33,317 nucleotides of DNA from Flavobacteriales bacterium UBA3364 (GCA_002360495.1 DEQO01000108.1:1-33317); one strand, 5' to 3'. Shown: positions 15,206 to 23,355, counted from the stretch's first letter. Numbers and translations are program-made. Notes: generated by a model from the sequence alone, not told the origin.

Positions 15206-15356
15206 ACAGCCCCTATCGCTTGTGCGTGCCGCCTCCAGAGAGGTCCGTGATCATGGCTTCGAGGATGGTCCGATGACACCGGTGTAATGGTTGTCGTTCG
15301 GCCTTCTTCCACTCATCATCGCGCTTGCGCCGTTCATCACGATCCGCCCCATCCGT
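15206..15356. other. Gap after the anti-sigma gene
   Basis: There is no gene and no convincing terminator here. The only symmetric element is the palindrome ACACCGGTGT at 15276-15285. Confidence 0.4.
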
Positions 15357-15383
15357 TGTAACTCACGGGCGCTAGGACCCGTC
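15357..15383 (+). promoter_or_regulatory. ECF-type promoter of the small TonB-like gene (site 2)
   Basis: TGTAAC (15357-15362), a 17-bp spacer and CGTC (15380-15383, extended CGTCCTAT) match the promoter of the ECF sigma gene. The inferred transcript start is near 15390, which excludes the in-frame ATG at 15386 and supports the ATG at 15419. Confidence 0.7.
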
Positions 15384-15418
15384 CTATGGGCGTTAAGGAT
15401 CACCAACACCACAACACC

Positions 15419-15793
15419 ATGAAAACCATCATCTCCCGCTCGCTGCTTCTGCTGGCCACAGTGTTCACCTTCGGGTACGTCCGCGCTGCTGAACCACTGC
15501 GCATCGGCGGCGTCACCGCCAAACGTTCCGCTCTGGAGCGCTCGTTGGACCGCGCACTCAGCAACAACCTCTCCTACCCGTTGCTTGCGAAGAAGGATAT
15601 GACAGGCGAGGTCTACGTCAGCTTCGTGATCGACAAAGAAGGGAAGATCGAAGTGCTCGAGTGCAGTTCGGAGAATGCGGAACTCAAGGCCTATGTGCTG
15701 CGCAAACTCGCCCGCATCGATATCGGCGAGAACCCTGAAGGCAGTTGGAAGACCACCCACATGCTATTCAACTTCCACAACGAGAGGGGTTGA
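15419..15793 (+). CDS. Small secreted protein with a TonB C-terminal-like domain
   Basis: This 124-residue protein has a signal peptide (TIISRSLLLLATVFTFGY) ending near AA-EPL at about residue 22-24. The rest resembles the C-terminal domain of TonB: LSYPLLAKKDMTGEVYVSFV followed by IDKEGKIEVLECSS, with the YP..A...M.G.V.V.F.ID.(E/D)G pattern of that fold. It has no membrane anchor and no proline-rich spacer, so it is not a full TonB; a free periplasmic domain is the simplest reading. It is preceded by an ECF-type promoter and followed by a strong terminator, so it forms a one-gene unit that is probably part of the neighbouring sigma factor's regulon. Confidence 0.8.
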   Translation: MKTIISRSLLLLATVFTFGYVRAAEPLRIGGVTAKRSALERSLDRALSNNLSYPLLAKKDMTGEVYVSFVIDKEGKIEVLECSSENAELKAYVLRKLARIDIGENPEGSWKTTHMLFNFHNERG

Positions 15794-15816
15794 ACACCTC
15801 TTGCCTCAAAGCAACG

Positions 15817-15847
15817 AAGCCCCGCCGAACGGGGCTTTTTGCTTTTT
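15817..15847 (+). terminator. Rho-independent terminator
   Basis: AAGCCCC (15817-15823) pairs with GGGGCTT (15831-15837) around a 7-nt loop, followed by a T-run interrupted once (TTTTTGCTTTTT). It separates the two ECF-promoter genes. Confidence 0.9.
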
Positions 15848-15857
15848 CGGACGGACC

Positions 15858-15883
15858 TGTAACTCCGAGCGCCATGGATCGTC
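15858..15883 (+). promoter_or_regulatory. ECF-type promoter of the outer-membrane protein gene (site 3)
   Basis: TGTAAC (15858-15863), a 16-bp spacer and CGTC (15880-15883, extended CGTCCTAT) lie just after the terminator and 22 nt before the ATG. The sequence is close to site 2 across the whole element, including a shared GCGC in the spacer. Confidence 0.7.
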
Positions 15884-15905
15884 CTATGATCAAGAACGAC
15901 GCAGC

Positions 15906-16901
15906 ATGAAGACCCTGTTGACCATTGCACTGTTCGTGCCCTTGATGGCACTGGCCCAAACGGACACCACGAAGACCTATCCGGGCATGCCCATGCTCAA
16001 CGTGGGGGTGAATTCCGAGGAAGGTGCTTTCGTGGATGTGGTCACCCCGGACACGACCAAGGAGAAGAACAGCTTCACCATCGACACCCGGTATAAGCGG
16101 ATCACCATCACCACTGTGCCCAAACCCTGGGCGAGCGAAATGGACAGTGTCGCGGAGGTACTGAAGGACCTGCGTACACAACGCCGCAACCAGTTCACTT
16201 ACTGGTCCGGTGTGGATGTGGGTTTCAACATGCTGCTCGGGCCCGATGGGAGCACGGATCTGCCGCAGGAATCCGAGTACATGGAACTTGACCAGATCAA
16301 CTCAAGGTTCGTCGCGATCAATTTCATGGAGCAGAAGATCGAGTTCGGTTCGCACCATGTGGGCCTGCTCACCGGCCTTGGGTGGGAGTTCACCAGTTAC
16401 CGGTTGAGCCACAACGACCTGCTGCAATTCGACCGCGACTCGGTCTATGCGATACCCGTGGAGAGCCCCGATTATCGCAAGAACAAGCTGCGTCAGATCG
16501 GTATCCGTGTACCACTGATGTTCGAGTTCAATACCAAAGCCGCAAGGATGCCCACCGCTGAAGAGGTCATGGCCACTGCGCGTGACACGGTCGGGGGCAG
16601 GAAGCAGGATCGTTCGGAATTCAGCAACAAGAAGAACTTCCATGTCGCCATCGGTGTGGTCGGTTCCTGGTACTACGAGAGCATGTACAAGCAGAAGTAC
16701 ACCGAGAACGGCAGTACGCAGAAGGACATCAGCAAAGGCGAGCACTACCTGCTGCCTTATCGTGCTGCTGCCGCGGTGCGCATCGGATACGGGAGCCTGA
16801 ACCTCTTTGCGGAGTACGGGCTTACCGACCTGTTCGAGAGGAACAAGGGCCCTGCACTTACCCCGTTCAACGTGGGCCTCACGATCATCGGGTTCAACTA
16901 G
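15906..16901 (+). CDS. Predicted outer-membrane beta-barrel protein
   Basis: This 331-residue protein has a signal peptide (LLTIALFVPLMALAQ). After an acidic/polar region of about 110 residues it shows alternating amphipathic strands typical of small Bacteroidota outer-membrane barrels: YWSGVDVGFNMLLG, HHVGLLTGLGWEFTSYRLS, IGIRVPLMFEFNT, FHVAIGVVGSWYYES, AAVRIGYGSLNLFAEYGLTD and a final strand PFNVGLTIIGFN. I cannot assign a specific function; PorT-like or generic outer-membrane barrel families are the closest. The ATG at 15906 is chosen because the signal peptide starts there and it follows the ECF-type promoter. It is probably an output of the local ECF sigma factor. Confidence 0.8.
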   Translation: MKTLLTIALFVPLMALAQTDTTKTYPGMPMLNVGVNSEEGAFVDVVTPDTTKEKNSFTIDTRYKRITITTVPKPWASEMDSVAEVLKDLRTQRRNQFTYWSGVDVGFNMLLGPDGSTDLPQESEYMELDQINSRFVAINFMEQKIEFGSHHVGLLTGLGWEFTSYRLSHNDLLQFDRDSVYAIPVESPDYRKNKLRQIGIRVPLMFEFNTKAARMPTAEEVMATARDTVGGRKQDRSEFSNKKNFHVAIGVVGSWYYESMYKQKYTENGSTQKDISKGEHYLLPYRAAAAVRIGYGSLNLFAEYGLTDLFERNKGPALTPFNVGLTIIGFN

Positions 16902-17196
16902 CGCTCAGGCCCGGTCAGGGTGGAACGCGCAACGAGGGGTTGGACCCCGGAGCCGTGGGGATACCTGCGGCTTCGCCCGTTCGGGGCTGTAGTGCAGGCG
17001 CCCGGGCGCACCTTGTTCGTCCACGGATGGCGTGGATGGGCCTGGATGGATCCCGATGGTGCACGACTTCCCGATCGCTGCCGCCGCACACCGCAAGGAT
17101 CGTACGTTCCGCCAGCAAGCGAGAATCCGGACCAGCGTTCATCCGCGCCATCCGCAGACGTACTCCGCGGCGCAGCGGCCTTTCCCGCAGACCGTC
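16902..17196. other. Structured gene-free gap before the yebC-type gene
   Basis: I see no gene. The left part is rich in small palindromes: GGGGT-TGG-ACCCC at 16936-16948 and the perfect 12-bp GCGCCCGGGCGC at 16998-17009. The right part holds an imperfect inverted-repeat pair, listed separately. No T-run follows the first hairpin, so termination of the upstream gene here is only possible, not shown. Confidence 0.45.
17019..17160. repeat. Imperfect inverted repeat related to the GxxExxY-locus core
   Basis: The minus strand of 17019-17038 and the plus strand of 17141-17160 with one flanking base both read CATCC(A/G)CGCCATCCG, then (TG/CA)GAC, with 17 of 20 positions equal. They point away from each other around ~100 bp. 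The sequence resembles a shortened core of the repeats near 29.6-31.3 kb (ATCTGTGCCATC...TGTGGAC). It could be a decayed member of the same family. Confidence 0.35.
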
Positions 17197-17204
17197 TATT
17201 TTTG
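17197..17204 (+). promoter_or_regulatory. -7 box of the YebC/TACO1 gene
   Basis: TATTTTTG, an exact TAnnTTTG match followed by CGG, lies 26 nt before the ATG at 17231. Confidence 0.6.
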
Positions 17205-17230
17205 CGGTCCTCCAACGAACAACACCCCAT

Positions 17231-17983
17231 ATGGGCCGCATCTTCGAAACGCGCAAACACAAGATCTTCGCGCGCAACGCCAAGCTCAGCAAGCTCTTTA
17301 CGCGCATCGGCAAGGAGATCGCCATGGCCGTGAAAGCCGGTGGGCCCAATCCGGATTCCAACTCCCGGTTGAAGATGGCCATCCAGAATGCCCGCGGGAT
17401 GAACATGCCCAAGGACAACGTGGACCGTGCCATCAAGAAGGCCGCAGGCGGGGAGGGCAACGATTTCGCGGAAACGACCTATGAAGGGTATGCGCCAGGT
17501 GGTGTTGCGATCTTCGTGGATACCGCCACCAACAACACCACACGCACCGTGGCCAATGTGCGCAGCTACTTCTCCAAGTGCAGCGGCACCTTGGGAACGT
17601 CCGGTTCCCTGGCACACGTGTTCGAGCGCAAGGCGGAGTTCGTCATTGAAACGGCAGCATTGAAGGGGATGGATCCCGATGAGTTCGAAATGGAATGCAT
17701 CGATGGCGGCGCAGAGGATGTGATCCGTGTGGAGGAAGGAATGATCCTGCTGGCACCCTACACCTCCTTCGGCAGCATGGCCCAGAAACTGGAGCAACTC
17801 GGCGTGGAATCGAAGAGCGCAGAACTGAAACGTTTCCCGCTCACGCTGATGCCCGTGGACATCACCACCGCACGCAACGTGATGAAGCTCGTGGACATGC
17901 TGGATGAGGACGACGACGTGAACGCCGTTTACCACAACATGGAACTGAGCGAGGAAGTGGAGGCGGAGCTTGCGGGCGGTTAG
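17231..17983 (+). CDS. YebC/PmpR/TACO1 family protein
   Basis: At 250 residues this matches the family. YebC-type proteins were named as DNA-binding regulators, while the mitochondrial TACO1 branch acts in translation, so the molecular role here is open. The N-terminal helical domain (ARNAKLSKLFTRIGKEIAMA, then NSRLKMAIQNARGMNMPKDN) is followed by the typical YEGYAPGGVAIFVD, NRT-like NNTTRTVANVRSYF and FERKAEF segments. It ends with the MKLVDMLDEDDDVNAVYHNM motif that defines the third domain. The ATG at 17231 is the family start; longer frames upstream run through the structured gap and are not coding. Confidence 0.95.
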   Translation: MGRIFETRKHKIFARNAKLSKLFTRIGKEIAMAVKAGGPNPDSNSRLKMAIQNARGMNMPKDNVDRAIKKAAGGEGNDFAETTYEGYAPGGVAIFVDTATNNTTRTVANVRSYFSKCSGTLGTSGSLAHVFERKAEFVIETAALKGMDPDEFEMECIDGGAEDVIRVEEGMILLAPYTSFGSMAQKLEQLGVESKSAELKRFPLTLMPVDITTARNVMKLVDMLDEDDDVNAVYHNMELSEEVEAELAGG

Positions 17984-17999
17984 GAGGTCCGCAACGGCG

Positions 18000-19913
18000 C
18001 TAACGTGGCCCGAACCGGATGTGGTAATAGGTGCCTTTCGGACCACCTTCGATCGTCATACGGCCGTTCAGCTGGTCCACCAGGCTCTCGATCAGTGATG
18101 TGCCCAGTGTGGCCTCATTGGGTTGCATCCTGTCCAAGGGGATGCCGACACCATCATCGGTATAGATCAGGTCGTAGGCCCCGCTCTTCACGTTCGTGAT
18201 GGCCAGTTTGATGTGGCCCGTTCGGCGCTCCCCGAAAGCGTGTTTGAACGAGTTGGTGATCAATTCGTTCAGCAAGAGGCCCAGCGGTACCATCGTGTTC
18301 AGGTCGAAGGACAGGTCATTGTCGATGTGCGTGCGATACTGGATCTTGTCACCCACATCGTTCACGCGCACCAGCTCGGCGAAGAGTTCCTCGATGTATA
18401 GGGCGACATCCAATGTGGCCAGCTCATCGCCCTTGTACAGCTTCTCGTGGATCAAGGCCATGGACATCACCCGGCTCTGGCTTTGGGCGAAGGCGTGTTG
18501 CAACCGCTCGTCGGAGATCGTGCCCGCCTGGAGGCGCAACAAACTGGCGATCACCTGCAGGTTGTTCTTCACCCGGTGGTGCATCTCCTTGATCAACACA
18601 TGGATCCGCTCGTTCGCCTGTTCCAGTTTCAGTTTTTCGTTTTGCAGAGCTGTGGTCTGGTCGTTGTCCCGCAAGCGCGCGGCTTTCAGGTTCTCCTTCA
18701 TGCGCGTGAGCGCGATGCCCAGCACGTCCTGTGGGCCGCGCACGCTCACCTGCGTGTCGTAGTTGCCCTTGCCGATCGCTTCCGCGCTGCCGGCTTGGGA
18801 CCGGATGTTGTCGATCATGCCGTTGAAGGACAACGCCATCTGGCCGATCTCGTCCACGCTCGTCACCGGCACCTCCGCGCTGATGTCGCCCATGGCCAGG
18901 GAGCGTGCCGCGTGGCTTACCTCGTTCACCGTATTGCGCACCCCACGCAGGATCACGAAGCCCATCACCGTCACGGCACCCACCACCCCGATCAACGCGG
19001 CCAGCACGATCAACAACCGGATCTCCGACTCCCGTGAATTGCGGGCCGTATTCTCCAGGATCAGCCCCAATGAGCGGTCCTCCACCTCCTTCAATTTGTC
19101 CAAGGCACGCAGCGAAAGCTCCCACCATTGGCGGGGCGCGACGCCCAATGGGTCGTTCGTGCGGCGCTCCTTCACCGTGCCGATCAAGGAGCGCAGGAAG
19201 TTCACGTCCGACCCCTGGAACAATTCGCGGTAGGCGCTCAACACTTCCGGGGTCGCATCGCGTTCGAAGAGAAGGAGGTTCGTTTCGTATTGCGAGATCA
19301 GGTCACCCATTTCGGATTGATCCGATTCACTGATGGTCCCCTCTGAACTGATGCTGAGCCGGTCGCGCACTACGCTCAACGCCTGTTTGGCGTTCAACAG
19401 CCGCAAGTGGGCGTACATCCAATCCTTCGTTTCGGAATCCAGGCCCCATTTCCCGATGCGGCCAACGTCGTCCAAGAGACGCGCATCCTTTGCCGCATAG
19501 GCACGCGAGACGGATGCGGCATCTATGCTCCGGTCCAGTACTCGTTTCCGCAGGATGTTCAGCCCATCGAACGCATGGCCCTCGGTGATCTTCGGGTCGT
19601 CCGGGTGCGAGGGGTCCCGCAGGTTCTCAATGGCGTTGTCCGTGCGCGACTGTTGAATGCTCAACTTGATCGACGTGACAGGCTGCCCGGTGAGGAAACC
19701 AACGGAATAGGCGCTTTCCTTCTGTAGCTCATGGATGACCTTGGAGTAACCACCGATCATCACCGACTGCTCGTTGATGTAGGTCATCACCGAGCGGCGC
19801 TTGATGCTGGAATCCACCTGCTTGCCCAGGAGCAGCACCATGCCCAACACCGGTATACCCAGTGTCACCATGAATTTGGTACGGACCGGCAGGTCTGCGA
19901 AACGCCAACGCAT
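18000..19913 (-). CDS. Sensor histidine kinase with NIT-like sensor, HAMP and HisKA_2-type core
   Basis: This 637-residue protein has a first membrane helix at about 14-31 and a large helical periplasmic sensor of nitrate/nitrite-sensing (NIT) type at about 40-285 (LQKESAYSVGFLTGQ). A second helix follows at about 300-322 and then HAMP (323-375), possibly with a second HAMP-like unit. The phospho-acceptor helix is of the HisKA_2 type (EMHHRVKNNLQVIASLL, His at 445/446). The ATPase shows an N-box (NELITNSFKHAF, about 549-560) and DDGVGIP (about 586-592). No response regulator is next to it, so its output is unknown. The sensed ligand is inferred from the fold only. The ATG at 19913 was preferred to an upstream GTG. 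Confidence 0.9.
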   Translation of the reverse strand: MRWRFADLPVRTKFMVTLGIPVLGMVLLLGKQVDSSIKRRSVMTYINEQSVMIGGYSKVIHELQKESAYSVGFLTGQPVTSIKLSIQQSRTDNAIENLRDPSHPDDPKITEGHAFDGLNILRKRVLDRSIDAASVSRAYAAKDARLLDDVGRIGKWGLDSETKDWMYAHLRLLNAKQALSVVRDRLSISSEGTISESDQSEMGDLISQYETNLLLFERDATPEVLSAYRELFQGSDVNFLRSLIGTVKERRTNDPLGVAPRQWWELSLRALDKLKEVEDRSLGLILENTARNSRESEIRLLIVLAALIGVVGAVTVMGFVILRGVRNTVNEVSHAARSLAMGDISAEVPVTSVDEIGQMALSFNGMIDNIRSQAGSAEAIGKGNYDTQVSVRGPQDVLGIALTRMKENLKAARLRDNDQTTALQNEKLKLEQANERIHVLIKEMHHRVKNNLQVIASLLRLQAGTISDERLQHAFAQSQSRVMSMALIHEKLYKGDELATLDVALYIEELFAELVRVNDVGDKIQYRTHIDNDLSFDLNTMVPLGLLLNELITNSFKHAFGERRTGHIKLAITNVKSGAYDLIYTDDGVGIPLDRMQPNEATLGTSLIESLVDQLNGRMTIEGGPKGTYYHIRFGPR

Positions 19914-19921
19914 CTTCCGCC

Positions 19922-19929
19922 CGAAAGTA
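19922..19929 (-). promoter_or_regulatory. Candidate -7 box of the sensor kinase gene
   Basis: TACTTTCG on the minus strand (one mismatch) ends only 8 nt before the ATG, so the leader would be a few bases at most. Confidence 0.45.
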
Positions 19930-19968
19930 CGGCAGTACGACACTTCACTCCAGCATGGACCGGCCGTC

Positions 19969-19976
19969 TACCTTTG
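19969..19976 (+). promoter_or_regulatory. -7 box of the acyl-CoA carboxylase gene
   Basis: TACCTTTG, an exact TAnnTTTG match, lies 34 nt before the ATG at 20011 and diverges from the kinase promoter 39 bp away. Confidence 0.6.
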
Positions 19977-20010
19977 GCCACCATCGACCAAGGGGACACC
20001 CCGACCGACC

Positions 20011-21552
20011 ATGAAGGAACATTTCGACACGCTCGACACACGGACCGCCCAGGCGCTGCTTGGTGGCGGTGCCGATCGGATCGCCGCCCAACACAAGAAA
20101 GGCAAGCTCACAGCACGCGAGCGGGTGGACCTGTTGCTGGATGAGGGCAGTTTCCAGGAGATCGGTCAACTGGTGACGCACCGCAGCGACAATTTCGGCC
20201 TGGCCGACCAGAAGTTCCTCGGCGATGGGGTGGTGACCGGCTATGGTACCATCGACGGACGACTGATGTACGTGTTCTCCCAGGACTTCACCGTCCTCGG
20301 GGGATCGCTTGCCGAGGCCCATGCGGCCAAGATCTGCCGCATCATGGACCTCGCCATGCAGAACGGGGCACCGGTGATCGGCCTCAATGACAGTGGTGGT
20401 GCCCGTATCCAGGAGGGTGTGGTGAGCCTTGCCGGTTACGCGGACATCTTCTACCGAAACGTGCGTTCCAGTGGCGTGGTGCCCCAGATCAGCGCGATAC
20501 TCGGACCCTGCGCAGGGGGCGCCGTTTACAGTCCGGCACTTACCGACTTCGTCATGATGGTGGAGGGCACCAGCTACATGTTCGTCACCGGCCCCAACGT
20601 GGTCAAGACCGTTACACACGAGGAGGTGACCAGCGAGGACCTTGGTGGTGCAGGCACCCATGCCACCAAGAGCGGTGTGGCCCATTTCACTGCCCCGAAC
20701 GAACTGGATGCGATCCGACAGCTACGCCAACTCATAAGCTACATCCCCAGCAATTGTGAGGAAGAACCACCGGTATTCCTGTTCACGCCAGGGGATGAAT
20801 CGCGCCCGGCCCTGGACACGATCATCCCGGACAACCCCAACCAGCCCTACGATATCCGCGAAGTGTTGAACGCTGTGATCGATCCGGACAGCAGCATGGA
20901 GGTGCATGCGGAATTTGCACGCAACATGGTGGTCGGATTCGCCCGAGTGGCAGGCCGTACCGTGGGCTGTGTGGCCAACCAACCCGCCAACCTGGCAGGG
21001 GTGCTCGACATCGATGCGAGCACCAAGGCCGCACGTTTCGTACGTTTCTGCGATGCCTTCAACATCCCCTTGCTCGTTTTCGTGGACGTTCCCGGTTTCC
21101 TCCCGGGCACGGACCAGGAATGGCGTGGGATCATCAACCACGGGGCCAAGTTGCTCTATGCTTTCAGCGAGGCTACCGTTCCCCGGATCACGGTGATCAC
21201 GCGCAAGGCGTATGGAGGAGCTTATGATGTGATGAACTCCAAACACATCGGAGCCGACATGAACTTCGCCTGGCCCAGTGCCGAGATCGCGGTGATGGGT
21301 GCGAAGGGCGCTGCCGAGATCATCTTCAAAGGAGAGATCGCAAAGGCCTCGGACCCTGCCGCAAAATGGCAGGAGAAGGAAGCCGAATACAAGGAACAGT
21401 TCGCCAATCCGTACGAAGCCGCAGCGCGCGGTTTCGTGGACGAGGTGATCCGTCCTTCGCAAACACGGGAGAAGATCATCGCTGCGTTGGACATGCTGCG
21501 GAACAAGGTGCATACCCTCCCAAAGAAGAAGCACGGCAACATTCCGCTCTGA
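20011..21552 (+). CDS. Acyl-CoA carboxylase, carboxyltransferase (beta) subunit, probably propionyl-CoA type
   Basis: This 513-residue protein has the length and motifs of biotin-dependent carboxyltransferases of the PccB/MmdA group. The N-half carries HKKGKLTARERVDLLLDEGS, SQDFTVLGGSLAEAHAAKI, GLNDSGGARIQEGV and GPCAGGAVYSPALTDF (acyl-CoA binding half). The C-half carries VGCVANQPANLAGVLDIDAS, FVDVPGFLPGTDQE and KAYGGAYDVMNSKHIGAD (carboxybiotin half). It transfers CO2 from biotin to acyl-CoA, most likely propionyl-CoA, feeding methylmalonyl-CoA. The biotin carboxylase and carrier subunits are not in the window. A decarboxylase role as in MmdA cannot be excluded from sequence. A glycosyltransferase follows after 24 bp. 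Confidence 0.95.
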   Translation: MKEHFDTLDTRTAQALLGGGADRIAAQHKKGKLTARERVDLLLDEGSFQEIGQLVTHRSDNFGLADQKFLGDGVVTGYGTIDGRLMYVFSQDFTVLGGSLAEAHAAKICRIMDLAMQNGAPVIGLNDSGGARIQEGVVSLAGYADIFYRNVRSSGVVPQISAILGPCAGGAVYSPALTDFVMMVEGTSYMFVTGPNVVKTVTHEEVTSEDLGGAGTHATKSGVAHFTAPNELDAIRQLRQLISYIPSNCEEEPPVFLFTPGDESRPALDTIIPDNPNQPYDIREVLNAVIDPDSSMEVHAEFARNMVVGFARVAGRTVGCVANQPANLAGVLDIDASTKAARFVRFCDAFNIPLLVFVDVPGFLPGTDQEWRGIINHGAKLLYAFSEATVPRITVITRKAYGGAYDVMNSKHIGADMNFAWPSAEIAVMGAKGAAEIIFKGEIAKASDPAAKWQEKEAEYKEQFANPYEAAARGFVDEVIRPSQTREKIIAALDMLRNKVHTLPKKKHGNIPL

Positions 21553-21576
21553 TCATCGTAAGCGGCTTCTCATCCA

Positions 21577-22461
21577 ATGGCCGCACGAGCAATGAGGTTC
21601 ACTGTCGTAACGCCCAGTTTCGGGCAGCTCGCTTTCCTGAAGCTGAACGCGGCTTCCGTTGCCGAACAACGCGGCGAAGGAGTGGACGTGGAGCACATCA
21701 TCCAGGATGGTGGTTCCAAGGACGGGACACGTGAGTGGCTGACGACCCGGCCCGACATCCTGGGCATCGCGGAAAAGGATGATGGTATGTACGATGCGAT
21801 CAACCGGGGCATCACCAAGGGGTCGGGCGAGATCTTCTCCTGGCTGAACTGCGATGAGCAATACCTGCCCGGAACGCTGGCCGCCGTGAAGGACTTCTTC
21901 GCCATGCACCCGGAAGCGGACATGGTCGCTGGGGACACGATCGTGGTGGATGCGATGGGCGATTACATGTGCCACCGCAAAGCAGTGGTGCCTACGACGG
22001 GGATCCTTCGCCTGGGTCGAACACCGGTGCAAAGCAGTTCGCTGTTCTTCCGGGCCAAGTTGGTGAAAGGCCCGAACGCGATCCTGTTCGATCCGCAATG
22101 GAAGGCCATGGGTGATTGGGCTTGGCTGCGGGACCAGAACGCACGCGGTGCCCGCATGATCCGGATACCGCGGTTCCTTTCCTCTTTCGTCGATGATGGG
22201 GGTAATCTCGGCATGAGCCCACGCGCGATCAGTGAGACACGGGCCGTCTACGGTGCGCTTTCACCGTTCCAGCGCGCTTGCGAACCCCTTGTGCGGGGTG
22301 CTGATTACCTGCGGAAATTCCTGGACGGTTATTATTCGCAGAAGCCGTTCGACTACGCCATCTACGATACGGACCCAGCAGCGCTGGGCGGTGTTTCCGC
22401 AACGCGCCGATCGCGCCATGTTGCCAAGCCCACCTTCCGCTGGAAGGGCCGCAAGCATTGA
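21577..22461 (+). CDS. Glycosyltransferase family 2
   Basis: This 294-residue cytosolic protein has a GT-A fold: TVVTPSFGQLAFLKLNAASV at the nucleotide-binding start, VEHIIQDGGSKDGT, EKDDGMYDAINRGITKGSGE and a metal-site-like LNCDEQYLPG (about 86-95). It should transfer a sugar from a nucleotide donor to a glycan or lipid; donor and acceptor cannot be told. The C-terminus has a basic tail. The gene lies 24 bp after the carboxylase gene on the same strand and has no visible promoter of its own, so co-transcription is likely although the functions look unrelated. Methionine 6 (21592) is an equally good start. Confidence 0.9.
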   Translation: MAARAMRFTVVTPSFGQLAFLKLNAASVAEQRGEGVDVEHIIQDGGSKDGTREWLTTRPDILGIAEKDDGMYDAINRGITKGSGEIFSWLNCDEQYLPGTLAAVKDFFAMHPEADMVAGDTIVVDAMGDYMCHRKAVVPTTGILRLGRTPVQSSSLFFRAKLVKGPNAILFDPQWKAMGDWAWLRDQNARGARMIRIPRFLSSFVDDGGNLGMSPRAISETRAVYGALSPFQRACEPLVRGADYLRKFLDGYYSQKPFDYAIYDTDPAALGGVSATRRSRHVAKPTFRWKGRKH

Positions 22462-22495
22462 AGGCCCCGCAAGGTCCATTTCCATTGGCCGTGTC

Positions 22496-23305
22496 TCAGA
22501 TCAGGCCGGCGATCAGCGCTGTGGCGATCGCGAGCATCAAGAGTCCAACGATCCGTTGCACACCGCGCAAAGTGACCTTCGGTATCCAGCGTTTTCCCAA
22601 CCAGGCACCGGCGAACGCCGCCAAGGTGGCCGATACAAGCAACGGGTATTGTGGCCGCAATAGGTCCGATGGGAGTTGTTGGAAGTAGACTGGAATGCGG
22701 GTGAGGTCCACGAGCAATGCGATCGCGATGCCCGTTGCGATGAACGCCTCCTTGCACAGTCCGGCCCGCAACAGGAAAATACTGCGCAATGCACCTTGGT
22801 GTCCGCTCAATCCTCCGAAGAAGCCCCCGATCAGACCGCCCGGGACCAGGTACCGCGATGGCAGCGACCACTTCGACGCGGCCGGGGTCAGTTCCAAGAT
22901 CGCGAAGACGGCCATCAACCCGCCGATCACCACGGCAGTGATGCTGACCGGATGCAGCAGCCCCGGATACAGATAAGGAGCCTTTTCCAACCCGTTCAAC
23001 AGGAGGGAACCGGACCAAGCCCCAAGAATGCCGGGGATCCCGAACCGCAGGACGATCCGGAGATCGACGCTCCTCCACAGCAGACCGAACTTGAACACGT
23101 TGTTCAGCAGGTGTACCACTGCCGTCATGGCCACCGCAAGTTCCAGAGGGAAGAACAGGGCGAATACCGGGAGCAGCAGGGTACCGAGCCCGAACCCACT
23201 GATCAGCGTGAGCAATGAGGCCAATAGCGCCGTGGCGATGATGAGCAGATCCGGAAGTACGACAGGGCCCAAGAACGGTGATGAATGTGGAACGAAGTTC
23301 GGCAC
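22496..23305 (-). CDS. TauE/SafE family sulfite/organosulfur exporter-like membrane protein
   Basis: This 269-residue membrane protein has about eight hydrophobic helices in the two-fold arrangement of TauE/SafE. The first repeat has the typical ISGFGLGTLLLPVFALFFPL and the second PGGLIGGFFGGLSGHQGA. Members export sulfite, sulfoacetate or similar anions; the substrate here is not known. The frame opens with a GTG at 23305 and has no ATG before the first helix, so GTG (or a TTG 12 codons further in) must be used. It is convergent with the glycosyltransferase gene and divergent from a thioredoxin-like gene, with which it shares an overlapping promoter region. Confidence 0.9.
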   Translation of the reverse strand: MPNFVPHSSPFLGPVVLPDLLIIATALLASLLTLISGFGLGTLLLPVFALFFPLELAVAMTAVVHLLNNVFKFGLLWRSVDLRIVLRFGIPGILGAWSGSLLLNGLEKAPYLYPGLLHPVSITAVVIGGLMAVFAILELTPAASKWSLPSRYLVPGGLIGGFFGGLSGHQGALRSIFLLRAGLCKEAFIATGIAIALLVDLTRIPVYFQQLPSDLLRPQYPLLVSATLAAFAGAWLGKRWIPKVTLRGVQRIVGLLMLAIATALIAGLI

Positions 23306-23318
23306 GGATCGTGTTGGT

Positions 23319-23331
23319 CGAAGTACCTTGG
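23319..23331. promoter_or_regulatory. Overlapping divergent -7 boxes (TauE-like and thioredoxin-like genes)
   Basis: CGAAGTACCTTGG reads TACTTCG on the minus strand (toward 23305) and TACCTTGG on the plus strand (toward 23356), sharing the GTAC centre. Each is one or two changes from TAnnTTTG. Confidence 0.4.
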
Positions 23332-23355
23332 ACCCCCAACAAAAGACCTTCCCGG

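Noticed and set aside
15886..15909. Seven-codon upstream frame overlapping the start of the outer-membrane protein gene
   Set aside because: It overlaps the ECF -10 region, and its ATG lies at or before the inferred transcript start, so it would not be in the message.
16902..17010. tRNA or small structured RNA in the hairpin-rich gap
   Set aside because: The hairpins do not form a cloverleaf, and there is no T-loop consensus such as GGTTCGAATCC.
16940..17230. N-terminal extension of the YebC/TACO1 protein
   Set aside because: The extension crosses palindromes and the -7 box and has no similarity to the family. The canonical start MGRIFE is at 17231.
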